From Syntrophales bacterium (GTDB taxonomy: Bacteria > Desulfobacterota > Syntrophia > Syntrophales > UBA8958), in contig JALNVY010000023.1 in assembly GCA_023231165.1 (NCBI GenBank), positions 1 to 17,668 on the forward strand: a stretch of 17,668 bases of DNA, read 5' to 3'. The notes beneath the pieces were generated by a model. The model worked only from the letters and a program-made list of their open reading frames with translations. It was not told the origin of the DNA and ran no database searches. Position numbers and translations under genes: made by a program. This document shows positions 8,119-14,982 of the stretch, one piece after another. Each line of letters begins with the position of its first letter. Within the stretch, counting starts at the first letter, position 1.

Positions 8119-9144
8119 ATGAGCAGTGAGAAGATCATGGTCGTGGAAGACGAATGGATTGTTGCCGATCAGCTTTGCATGAGTCTGAAAGAACTCGGAT
8201 ACACGGTTTGCTCAACGGCATCCACGGGATATGAGGCTATCATGAAGGTGGAATCGGATAGGCCCGATCTGATCCTGATGGATATTGTTTTGAAGGGTAG
8301 AATGGACGGCATTGAAGCTGCCGGACGGATCAATTCACAATTCAATATCCCGGTGCTTTACCTGACCGCTCACACAAATCAGAAATATATCGAGCGGGCA
8401 AAACAGACAAATCCTTTCGGTTATCTGGTCAAACCCTACAATCAGAAGGAACTGTACGCAACTATCGAGATGGCTCTCCACAAGCACCGGGCAGATAAAG
8501 AAATCGTAAACAGCGAGATGATTCTTTACAAGCACCGGGTAGATAAAGAAACCAAAGACCATCTGGACCGTTTGACAAGATGCTACACGGGAACGATAAA
8601 AACCTTCTCGGGAGCGATTGAATTGCGCGGACCTTATGCTGCCGGTCATCACCAAAGGGTAGCGGAATTTGCGCACGCCATCGCCAAGGAAATGGGACTT
8701 CCCGATTTCTCGGTGGAAGGACTCTGGTTATCGGCGCAAGTCTATGACATCAGCCTTGTGAACATGCCTATGGAAATAGTTCGTGATTCTGGAAAGTTAA
8801 CAGGAGTTAATCTAACCATGTATCGTACATACCCGCAGTCGAGCTACGATATTTTGAAAGAAGTCTATTTTCCTTGGCCCGTCGCCAATATTGCCCTGCA
8901 ACATCGAGAGTGTTGGGATGGTTCCGGATTCCCCCGAGGGATCAAGGGGGAGGATATTCTCATCGAAGCCAGGATCCTGGCCATTGCCGATGCCCTTGAA
9001 GATCTTACTTCTCATCGGGCCTTCCGGAATGCCTTTCCTTTAAAACCGGCCCTTGATGAAATAAGCACACACCGTGGATCCCAGTATGATCCCGATGTCG
9101 TGGACGCCTGTCTGAGGTTATTCAATGATGAGGAGAGGCTATAA
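8119..9144 (+). CDS. Response regulator with degenerate HD-GYP domain
   Basis: I chose the ATG at 8119, behind GGGAGGGGAGG, over the in-frame GTG at 8101; this gives 341 residues. The receiver domain (1-120) has the acidic pair E10/D11, phosphoacceptor Asp55 (LILMDIVLKG), Thr83 and Lys105. A helical linker holds a tandem 16-residue repeat (117-132 and 133-148). Residues about 165-335 are clearly HD-GYP-like (GAIELRGPYAAGHHQRVAEF ... QHRECWDGSGFPRGIKGED). However, the HD dyad reads YD (209-210), the following GK is SL, a conserved His in the HPxxG segment is Tyr238, and GYP is GFP. HD-GYP domains normally hydrolyse cyclic di-GMP using a metal centre; loss of these ligands suggests a non-catalytic, perhaps binding or scaffolding, role. 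Confidence 0.9.
   Translation: MSSEKIMVVEDEWIVADQLCMSLKELGYTVCSTASTGYEAIMKVESDRPDLILMDIVLKGRMDGIEAAGRINSQFNIPVLYLTAHTNQKYIERAKQTNPFGYLVKPYNQKELYATIEMALHKHRADKEIVNSEMILYKHRVDKETKDHLDRLTRCYTGTIKTFSGAIELRGPYAAGHHQRVAEFAHAIAKEMGLPDFSVEGLWLSAQVYDISLVNMPMEIVRDSGKLTGVNLTMYRTYPQSSYDILKEVYFPWPVANIALQHRECWDGSGFPRGIKGEDILIEARILAIADALEDLTSHRAFRNAFPLKPALDEISTHRGSQYDPDVVDACLRLFNDEERL
8467..8562 (+). repeat. 48-bp tandem in-frame repeat in the regulator linker
   Basis: Units 8467-8514 and 8515-8562 are adjacent, equal in length and 36 of 48 bases identical. They encode EMALHKHRADKEIVNS and EMILYKHRVDKETKDH, extending the helix between the receiver and output domains by 16 residues. Confidence 0.8.
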
Positions 9145-9260
9145 GACGTAAGAATGAAGCTTCACCTTATCTCAATTCCAAATCGAAATCTGAGGAGTTA
9201 TAGATGCTATTCAGCGCAGGAGTGGGCCCATAGTCATCGAATCAATGGACTGACATCTCG

Positions 9261-10163
9261 ATGAATAAAGAACTAATTAGAGCCTGGTTTCAGGCCAGCC
9301 GTCCTCCCTTCTATATCGCTACCCTCATTCCCCTGACCCTCGGCTGGGTCGTTGCCGGTCAAACAGGCCCTTGGCATCCCTGGCGTTTCTTCCTTATAAA
9401 TCTTGCCGCCTTTATGATTCACCTGGCCACCAATCTGGCCAATGATTACTTTGATCACCTCCAGGGGACCGACGCCGGCGCCTCTATCGGCGGCTCCCGG
9501 GTTATCCAGGAGCATAAAATCACCCCGGAAACGCTCAAAAGGGTAATTATCCTCCTCTATACAGGGGCCTTCCTCATCGCCTGTTATATAATGAACGTCT
9601 ATCAGGTATGGGGGCTCGCGCCGATCCTACTTTTTTCTTTCCTCAGCAGCCTCTTTTATGTCGCTCCGCCCATCCGTTACGGCTATTACGGCCTGGGGGA
9701 GGTCTTCGTCGGCGTTAATATGGGGCCGATCATGGTCGTGGGAACCTATTGGGTTATTGTCGGCCGGCCCGACTGGAGCCCCTTTTATCTCTCCCTTCCC
9801 ATCGGATTGATGGTTGCCTCTATCCTTTATTATCAGAGCATTCCCGACATCGATACGGACAGATCCGTCGGCAAACGAACCCTCGCCGTCCGCCTGGGAA
9901 AGGAAAAAGCCATTACCGGCCTCTTTCGCCTCTGGATGGCCATTTATGTAAGCATCATCACCATTACCCTCTCCGGCGGCCTTCACTCATTCGCCTTTTT
10001 GAGTCTTCTCTCCCTTCCCATCCTTTTCAAGATAATCCGCCTCGCCCGCCGGACCACCGACAAAAAACAGCTTGACAGTCACGGAAAATACGTCCGCATC
10101 CTCTACTTCTTTAACGGCGCCGTCATCATCGCCGCCCGCCTGCTCTTTTCCTTTCTCCCTTGA
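9261..10163 (+). CDS. menA: UbiA-family prenyltransferase, MenA-like (1,4-dihydroxy-2-naphthoate polyprenyltransferase)
   Basis: This 300-residue polytopic membrane enzyme has the two Asp-rich prenyl-diphosphate/Mg motifs: NLANDYFDHLQGTDAG (58-73) and IPDIDTDRSVGKRTLAVRLG (194-213). The intervening PPIRYGYYGLGEVFV followed by GTYWV matches the MenA branch better than ubiquinone UbiA or heme O synthases. MenA attaches the polyprenyl tail to dihydroxynaphthoate during menaquinone synthesis. The next gene, ubiE/menG, performs the following methylation, which supports the call. No good ribosome binding site precedes the ATG at 9261. The exact aromatic substrate cannot be proved from sequence. Confidence 0.82.
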   Translation: MNKELIRAWFQASRPPFYIATLIPLTLGWVVAGQTGPWHPWRFFLINLAAFMIHLATNLANDYFDHLQGTDAGASIGGSRVIQEHKITPETLKRVIILLYTGAFLIACYIMNVYQVWGLAPILLFSFLSSLFYVAPPIRYGYYGLGEVFVGVNMGPIMVVGTYWVIVGRPDWSPFYLSLPIGLMVASILYYQSIPDIDTDRSVGKRTLAVRLGKEKAITGLFRLWMAIYVSIITITLSGGLHSFAFLSLLSLPILFKIIRLARRTTDKKQLDSHGKYVRILYFFNGAVIIAARLLFSFLP

Positions 10164-10246
10164 CAGCACAGAAAATATTCAATATGTGTCGATCCTTACG
10201 AAAGTTGTTATTTTATCCCAGACGGCTTCACAAAAAGGAATTCCCC

Positions 10247-10999
10247 GTGGCAGCAAATCAAAAAAAGGCTTATCCCCCCATAACCAAGGCTTCAAAGAAA
10301 CAGCACACCGAGATGGTCCGTGATATCTTCGCCACCATCCCGGAGGGATATGACCTCCTCAACCGGATTCTGAGCCTGAGGCGGGATGTGGCCTGGCGGC
10401 GGTTTGCCGTCCACAGGATGAAGTTCTTCAAGACCAACCGGTTACTTGATCTCGCCACCGGGACGGCGGACCTGGCAATGGAGGCCGCCCTGAAATATCC
10501 GAAAATTGATGTCCTTGCCCTTGATTTCGTTCAGGAGATGATCGTGCGTGGACAGCGGAAAATCGAAAAACAGCGCCTGTCGAAAAGAATCCAGCTTCTC
10601 CAGGCGGACGCAACAGCCCTGCCGCTTAATGATGGCGCCTTTGACGTCGCCTCCATCGCTTTTGGCATCCGGAACATCCCGGAACGGCTTAAAACCCTTA
10701 AGGAAATGACTCGGGTGATCGTGCCGGGCGGCCAGGTCATGGTTCTCGAAATGCATCTACCGGGAAATAAATATGTACGAAAGGTTTACCGCTCCTACCT
10801 GAACCACTTTCTTCCCCGTATTGCCAGCTACTTTACTAAAAACCAGGCTGCCTACAACTATCTATCCGATTCCATTACAAATTTTCCCAGACCAACCGTT
10901 TTTGCCGGTCTCATGCGTGAAGCAGGTCTCCATAAAATCGAACAATACCCGCTGACCCTCGGGACCACCTACCTGCACATCGGATACAAGGCACAATAA
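10247..10999 (+). CDS. ubiE: Demethylmenaquinone methyltransferase (UbiE/MenG)
   Basis: This SAM-dependent C-methyltransferase performs the last step of menaquinone synthesis. I favour the GTG at 10247, behind AAGGA with 7-nt spacing. It gives 250 residues, normal for the family, whereas the frame is open back to a TTG at 10160 that overlaps the prenyltransferase stop and would add 29 unlikely residues; an ATG at 10184 is another option. Family features are YDLLNRILSLRRDVAWRR (35-52), SAM motif I LDLATGTADLA (67-77), the acidic LALDF strand end, and the UbiE signature FGIRNIPERLKTLKEMTRV. The C-terminal LTLGTTYLHIGYKAQ is also family-like. It follows the MenA-like gene closely and is probably cotranscribed with it. 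Confidence 0.9.
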   Translation: MAANQKKAYPPITKASKKQHTEMVRDIFATIPEGYDLLNRILSLRRDVAWRRFAVHRMKFFKTNRLLDLATGTADLAMEAALKYPKIDVLALDFVQEMIVRGQRKIEKQRLSKRIQLLQADATALPLNDGAFDVASIAFGIRNIPERLKTLKEMTRVIVPGGQVMVLEMHLPGNKYVRKVYRSYLNHFLPRIASYFTKNQAAYNYLSDSITNFPRPTVFAGLMREAGLHKIEQYPLTLGTTYLHIGYKAQ

Positions 11000-11064
11000 A
11001 TAGTCTTGTCTATGCTCGTGTCGAACCTTCTTCAGCAGCCATGGTTATTCATGTTGCCGGTCAA

Positions 11065-11628
11065 TCAGACAACCTTCACAATCACGGGGTCGTGCCGCTC
11101 CGAGGCTACCGGAATATCCGTCGGATAGCCGACGATGATCGGCGCGACAATTTCGCAGTCCTCGGGCATCCCCATTTCCTTCAGGATTTCGGGGTCGCGG
11201 ATAGGGGTTCCCATACCGATCCAACAGGTTCCCAGGCCCCGCGCCGTGGCGGCAAACATGAAATACGCCGCCGTCAACGCCGTATCGACATCCAATGATC
11301 CGACACCTTTGGGACCTATGAAATAAACAACGCAAGGGGCGTTATAAAAGATATTGAATTGTTCATCCCTCAACATGGCCTCATATTTTTTCAGAGGTGA
11401 CGTGGGATTCTTGACGATATCGTTGATAAAGTTGTTTTTGCTTTCCGTAGAGAGCCTTTTCATTAATTCCCGATCCCGGATAATGATAAACTGGCAGGGC
11501 TGGCCGTTGCTCGCCGTCGGGGCCAAGCAGGTCTCCTGAAGCATCTCTTTCAGGACGGACAAGGGAACTTCCCGGTCCTGAAAGTCACGAATTGCACGTC
11601 TGTTCTTCAAAAGGGCTTGATATTCCAT
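11065..11628 (-). CDS. Nitroreductase-family FMN oxidoreductase
   Basis: The predicted protein has 187 residues. The ATG at 11628 follows AAGGAGGAAG; the longer open frame to 11673 lacks such a site and adds a non-homologous-looking extension. FMN-binding signatures are visible: RRAIRDFQDREV (10-21), the phosphate/isoalloxazine loop APTASNGQPCQFIII (36-50), and ARGLGTCWIGMGTP in the C-terminal half. The family reduces nitro groups, quinones or other electron acceptors with NAD(P)H, usually as a dimer in the cytoplasm. Substrate and partner are not evident. The gene converges on ubiE with a 65-bp gap in which I see no clear terminator. Confidence 0.9.
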   Translation of the reverse strand: MEYQALLKNRRAIRDFQDREVPLSVLKEMLQETCLAPTASNGQPCQFIIIRDRELMKRLSTESKNNFINDIVKNPTSPLKKYEAMLRDEQFNIFYNAPCVVYFIGPKGVGSLDVDTALTAAYFMFAATARGLGTCWIGMGTPIRDPEILKEMGMPEDCEIVAPIIVGYPTDIPVASERHDPVIVKVV

Positions 11629-11652
11629 GTTCTTCCTCCTTGTTAATTTTCT

Positions 11653-11712
11653 ATCCGGCAATGATCTCGACATTGATCCAGGGGCTTTCCAGCCGTTGCT
11701 TTAAACGTGAAA
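11653..11712 (+). repeat. Dispersed imperfect repeat, copy A
   Basis: This stretch resembles 15348-15406 in the same orientation. The first 28 bases match at 24 positions (ATCCGGC, then TGATC and CATTGATCC blocks), and the last 20 match at 16 positions, ending in ACGTGAAA. The middle is weakly conserved, with one single-base gap. It lies between the nitroreductase start and the toxin stop. Confidence 0.55.
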
Positions 11713-11734
11713 ACGTAACGAAACCACTAAAGCC

Positions 11735-12010
11735 CTAGATCCTCGCGCCAATATTCATATAAACCGACTTCCGATGCATAATGCCAAGAATCCATACCTC
11801 GGACTCAATTACTTTGAACACGACCCGGTAATCACCCACGCGGAGCTTCCAGTAGCCTTTTAGTGATTTTCGCAAAGGCACCCCATAGTTATGAGGTGCG
11901 GTCTGCAGCCGTTCTTCTATAGCCTTGCGGATTCTTTCCTTTGTTTTTCCATCGATAAGAGGCAAATCCACAACGCGAACCGAGGGATGGTAGTGCAACG
12001 TAAAAGGCAT
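11735..12010 (-). CDS. RelE/ParE-superfamily toxin
   Basis: The 91-residue protein has the RelE-like layout: two helices with charged residues (GKTKERIRKAIEERL), then strands with YWKLRVGDYRVVFKV and the C-terminal ILGIMHRKSVY. The basic and His/Tyr residues there correspond to the mRNA-cleaving surface of RelE-type toxins. RelE-family toxins cut mRNA on the ribosome, while ParE relatives poison gyrase; this one reads closer to RelE. It starts 3 bp after the antitoxin stop, so the two are translationally coupled. The catalytic-type Arg/Lys residues appear intact, so it may be functional. Confidence 0.88.
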   Translation of the reverse strand: MPFTLHYHPSVRVVDLPLIDGKTKERIRKAIEERLQTAPHNYGVPLRKSLKGYWKLRVGDYRVVFKVIESEVWILGIMHRKSVYMNIGARI

Positions 12011-12013
12011 GGA

Positions 12014-12241
12014 TCATTCCCATACATCTTCATGGGAAAGCGCCTTTTTTCGGTCGAATGTCTTCATCCGTGTATCGGCAAAAGCTGCAAGGGCAACATC
12101 TTCCCGCAAGTCAATTGCCTCCCGGATCAGGTCACGGGCAATGGTAGACATGGAAACGCCCTCGCTGGTTGCAAGGTCATGCATAACGCTGTATAGCGGC
12201 GGCTCAACAACAATGTTTACTCTCGGATTTTTGGTGGGCAT
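12014..12241 (-). CDS. Ribbon-helix-helix antitoxin
   Basis: This is a 75-residue protein from the ATG at 12241, behind AAGGAG. The in-frame upstream extension to 12340 crosses the predicted promoter and is not translated in my reading. The N-terminus NPRVNIVVEPPLYSVMHDLA and GVSMSTIARDLIREAIDL form a strand-helix-helix of the CopG/RHH type that binds DNA as a dimer. The acidic C-terminus (residues 45-75, ending EDVWE) would wrap the toxin. It lies immediately upstream of the RelE-like toxin, and a palindrome over the predicted -10 box upstream fits autoregulation. Confidence 0.85.
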   Translation of the reverse strand: MPTKNPRVNIVVEPPLYSVMHDLATSEGVSMSTIARDLIREAIDLREDVALAAFADTRMKTFDRKKALSHEDVWE

Positions 12242-12261
12242 GGCTCTTCTCCTTCTTGGAT

Positions 12262-12291
12262 AAGTGTAACACTTCTGGCGCACCGTGTCGA
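12262..12291 (-). promoter_or_regulatory. Toxin-antitoxin promoter with palindromic operator
   Basis: Reading the minus strand, TCGACA (12291-12286) lies exactly 17 bp from TACACT (12268-12263), which gives 5/6 and 4/6 matches to the sigma70 consensus. A perfect 6-bp inverted repeat, AAGTGT-A-ACACTT (12262-12274), covers the -10 box and lies 21 bp before the antitoxin start. That is the expected place for an autorepressing RHH antitoxin to bind. Confidence 0.6.
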
Positions 12292-12341
12292 GAGAAAATT
12301 CTCTTGCGATATTTATATCGAAAGCACCGGCGAGCAACAAC

Positions 12342-13289
12342 TTACGCCTTTAAATAAAGAAGGTCCTGTCCCGCTGCCAATCTCCTGATATTTTCCGCCA
12401 CCGCCCTGACGATACCTCCTATGGAGACGTCCGTCACACCGCCTACGTGCGGGGTCGCCATTACGTTGTATCTGAATATGGGATCATCGGGATCGGGCGG
12501 TTCTTCCCAGAATACATCCAAGCCGGCGCCGCCGATCTTCCCCGCGGCCAGGGCATGTTCCAGGGCGCCCCGGTCAACCAGTCCCCCTCTGGAAAGATTG
12601 ATCAGGATTGAATCTCCTTTCATCATGTCAAAGGTATGGCGTCCCATCAGATTTCTGCTTTCCGGTGTCAGGGGAAGGCAGAGGATCACATAGTCGGACC
12701 GGACAAGCAGCTCTTTTATGTCTTCCGGGGTTCCTGCCCACTCTAAACCGAGTTCTCCTTTCGCCTTTTGAGGATTGTGGCGTTTGATGCCGATTAAGTG
12801 CACGTCAAACGCTTTAAGACGTCTTGCCAGGGCACGGCCGATACCGCCGAGGCCGATAATGCCCACTGTCTTCCCACTCAGGGCACGCCCCTGAGGAACC
12901 CCCATCTGTCTGCCGGCAAGACATGATGCCATTTTTCGGAAATCTCTTGATAAGCCGATCATCATGTATATCCCCAACTCAGCCACGGAATCGGCATTGC
13001 CCGATATATCGGTGGGGACGTTGGCGATCCGGATGTTCATTTCCGCGGCGGCTTGCAGGTCGACAGCCTCCAGACCGGCGCCGCACTGCTGAATGAGCCG
13101 CAGCCGATCGCTGCCGGCAAGATGCTCCCTGTTCACAACGCTCATGGTGGGAATCAATACATCAAATCCTTTTAACTTCTCGAAGCCGAATCGTCCGCTG
13201 GCCGCAAATTCATGCTGAGGAAGTTCGTTTTTTAGCAACCCCAGGAATCCACCCCAGGCATTTTCATGGGCGGCAAAGAGTATTTTCAT
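12342..13289 (-). CDS. D-2-hydroxyacid dehydrogenase (NAD-dependent)
   Basis: The predicted protein has 315 residues from the ATG at 13289 (MKILFAAHENAWGG), preceded by GGATGGAG; upstream in-frame ATGs at 13301 and 13337 are less well supported. The Rossmann motif is VGIIGLGGIGRALARRLKAF (GxGxxG at 146-151). The catalytic triad of the family is present: Arg234 (NLSRGGLVDR), Glu263 (DVFWEEPP) and His281 (ATPHVGG). The family reduces 2-oxoacids to D-2-hydroxyacids or acts on glyoxylate, hydroxypyruvate or phosphoglycerate. The lack of a C-terminal ACT domain and the short length argue against classical SerA. The substrate is not predictable. It is divergent from the hgc operon. Confidence 0.92.
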   Translation of the reverse strand: MKILFAAHENAWGGFLGLLKNELPQHEFAASGRFGFEKLKGFDVLIPTMSVVNREHLAGSDRLRLIQQCGAGLEAVDLQAAAEMNIRIANVPTDISGNADSVAELGIYMMIGLSRDFRKMASCLAGRQMGVPQGRALSGKTVGIIGLGGIGRALARRLKAFDVHLIGIKRHNPQKAKGELGLEWAGTPEDIKELLVRSDYVILCLPLTPESRNLMGRHTFDMMKGDSILINLSRGGLVDRGALEHALAAGKIGGAGLDVFWEEPPDPDDPIFRYNVMATPHVGGVTDVSIGGIVRAVAENIRRLAAGQDLLYLKA

Positions 13290-13456
13290 TTTTCTCTCCA
13301 TCCGTAGATATAAGATATTACGCTGAAGCCGGTGCATCCTTGGCGGCGATCATGTCAATATAATCTATTTCTATCAGGTTGCATGCTCCGGTTCAAGTGA
13401 AATCGGAAATAAGACAAGCCTTTTGTTAATCTCTATAAAAAATTTTCACTTAATAC

Positions 13457-13485
13457 TTGACAAGGCGCTCGCTGTTGACTATATT
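13457..13485 (+). promoter_or_regulatory. Promoter of the hgc operon
   Basis: A perfect -35 box TTGACA (13457-13462) is followed after exactly 17 bp by TATATT (13480-13485). The same boxes and spacing recur in front of arsM (16959-16987), together with flanking sequence (ATACTTGACAA, and TATATTCTGAT after the spacer), which strongly supports a functional promoter. Confidence 0.85.
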
Positions 13486-13510
13486 CTGATCCGGCTGATA
13501 AATCAGAATA
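13481..13510 (+). promoter_or_regulatory. Putative operator overlapping the hgc -10 box
   Basis: An 8-bp perfect inverted repeat, ATTCTGAT (13483-13490) and ATCAGAAT (13502-13509), is separated by 11 bp and overlaps the -10 box and probable transcription start. Inside it, CTGAT occurs twice in direct orientation 9 bp apart (13486 and 13495). The direct pair has identical spacing at the arsM promoter. This is the position expected for a repressor site. Confidence 0.65.
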
Positions 13511-13530
13511 ATCAATATGAGGTAAGGGAA

Positions 13531-13815
13531 ATGGTTAAAGCAGATCTGAAGAAGGAATCCTGTTGTGCGTCCACAAGCGGGGTTACGAGTTGCTGCCGCA
13601 TCGAAGCGCTGATCAGCGTCGATGAGCGGGGGCAGATGGTGCTTCCCAAGGAATTGCGGGACAAGGCGAACATCAAGGCCGGAGATAAACTGGCCCTCGT
13701 AAGTTGGGAAAAAGACGGTGCGGTCTGCTGTCTGACCTTGATCAAAGCCGACAATCTTGCGGAGCGGGTCAGGGAATTTCTCGGCCCCGTTATGAGAGAT
13801 GTGGTATCAGGTTAA
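13531..13815 (+). CDS. Cys-rich AbrB/MazE/SpoVT-like protein preceding hgcAB
   Basis: The protein is 94 residues from the ATG at 13531, preceded by GGTAAGGGAA; the upstream in-frame extension to 13423 runs across the promoter and is rejected. Residues 24-58 form a swapped-hairpin AbrB/MazE/SpoVT domain (EALISVDERGQMVLPKELRD, NIKAGDKLALV), a DNA-binding fold in transition-state regulators and antitoxins. Three vicinal Cys pairs occur: 11-12, 21-22 and 66-67. From memory, AbrB-like genes accompany hgcAB in other genomes; I could not check this. It ends 6 bp before hgcA and shares the hgc promoter. Likely roles are a thiol-based metal(loid)-responsive regulator or a Hg(II)-binding accessory; neither is proved. 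Confidence 0.85.
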   Translation: MVKADLKKESCCASTSGVTSCCRIEALISVDERGQMVLPKELRDKANIKAGDKLALVSWEKDGAVCCLTLIKADNLAERVREFLGPVMRDVVSG

Positions 13816-13821
13816 TCGATC

Positions 13822-14973
13822 ATGAAAGCATGTGCAAATGATTCGTCAAACAAGCAGGGCCTGTTACCCATGGCGCCCCTTGTGGCCTGCGCGGCTTCGG
13901 ACAGCGAAGTTCCTCTAAGACCACCCCGTCTGGAGCAGACTTTTGTAACCGGTTCCGTGGCAGGTCCTTCGGGAAAGATCCCCCAAGTCTTGTCAGTGCT
14001 CAAAAGGCTTGACCACTGGGGATCTATCAAGGCGCGCTGGGGTGTCGGCAGGATGCACTACGCCGTCGATCCGGGTCTATACGCCCTTGGATCTCCCCAA
14101 GAGTGTTCACCCGTCCTCGTCACGGCCAATTATAAGATGAGCTTCGACTGCCTCCGGGAGGCCCTGCCGGGACGGGATGCCTGGATTCTCGTTCTCGAAA
14201 CGGAGGGAATCAACGTCTGGTGCGCCGCCGGCAAGGGAACCTTCGGGACGGAGGAACTCATCCGCCGGATCACAGCCAGTGGCCTGAAAGATATGGTGAA
14301 ACACCGCGATCTGATCCTGCCTCAGCTTGGCGCTCCCGGCGTCGCCGCCCATCTGGTCAGAAAACAGTCGGGTTTCAAGGTCCATTACGGGCCGATTCTT
14401 GCTCGGGATGTTGCTGCCTATCTCGACGCCAACCTCCGGGCGACAGCCGAAATGCGACGGAAAGCCTTCCCTCTGCGGGAGCGCGCCGTCCTCATTCCCA
14501 TTGAAATAGTCGCCACGCTGAAGCCCGCGATGATCATCATCCCCATCCTGTTGCTCATAAGTGGGTTCGGCGGGGAAGAGGGATTCCTGCGAAATATAGC
14601 CCATGATGGCATTTTTTCACTACTTGCCTTTTTATGCGCAATTTTGTCCGGCGCTGTATTAACCCCCCTGCTGCTCCCCTATTTACCGGGACGCGCCTTT
14701 ACATCAAAAGGAATCGCCGTCGGACTGCCACTAGCCATGGTCCTGCTCTATGCCTGGGGGCCCGATCTCCGGAGCTGGCGGAACATCTTGTTCGGAGGAG
14801 CATGGCTGCTTTTGATTCCAGCCCTTTCCGCCTATTTGGCTATGAACTTCACCGGCGCTTCCACATATACTTCTCTATCCGGGGTAAAGCGGGAAATGCG
14901 CTGGGCATTGCCTCTGGAAATCGGTGCCGGCCTTTCCGGGTTTGCCACTCTGCTGGCCTCTCGTTTTTTTTAG
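13822..14973 (+). CDS. hgcA: HgcA, corrinoid-dependent mercury methyltransferase
   Basis: HgcA donates a methyl group from its methylcorrinoid cofactor to Hg(II), forming methylmercury. The 383-residue protein has a corrinoid-binding domain related to the CFeSP large subunit (about 40-215) containing the diagnostic cap-helix motif NVWCAAGKGTFGT (131-143). Cys134 is the expected lower axial ligand of cobalt. The remainder holds about five membrane segments (roughly 232-249, 263-286, 297-312, 322-342 and 364-381), as known for HgcA. It is somewhat longer than the well-studied protein because of an N-terminal extension of about 40 residues containing Cys4 and Cys23; Met17 is an alternative start. 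The ribosome binding site is weak, suggesting coupling to the AbrB-like gene 6 bp upstream. Confidence 0.96.
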   Translation: MKACANDSSNKQGLLPMAPLVACAASDSEVPLRPPRLEQTFVTGSVAGPSGKIPQVLSVLKRLDHWGSIKARWGVGRMHYAVDPGLYALGSPQECSPVLVTANYKMSFDCLREALPGRDAWILVLETEGINVWCAAGKGTFGTEELIRRITASGLKDMVKHRDLILPQLGAPGVAAHLVRKQSGFKVHYGPILARDVAAYLDANLRATAEMRRKAFPLRERAVLIPIEIVATLKPAMIIIPILLLISGFGGEEGFLRNIAHDGIFSLLAFLCAILSGAVLTPLLLPYLPGRAFTSKGIAVGLPLAMVLLYAWGPDLRSWRNILFGGAWLLLIPALSAYLAMNFTGASTYTSLSGVKREMRWALPLEIGAGLSGFATLLASRFF

Positions 14974-14982
14974 GAGGATGAA

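Noticed and set aside
12242..12340. Longer antitoxin reading frame
   Set aside because: It crosses the predicted TA promoter and operator; the ATG at 12241 has AAGGAG at correct spacing and starts the RHH fold.
13423..13530. 36-codon N-terminal extension of the AbrB-like protein
   Set aside because: It runs through the -35 and -10 boxes of the hgc promoter; the ATG at 13531 has a ribosome binding site and matches the copied leader at arsM.
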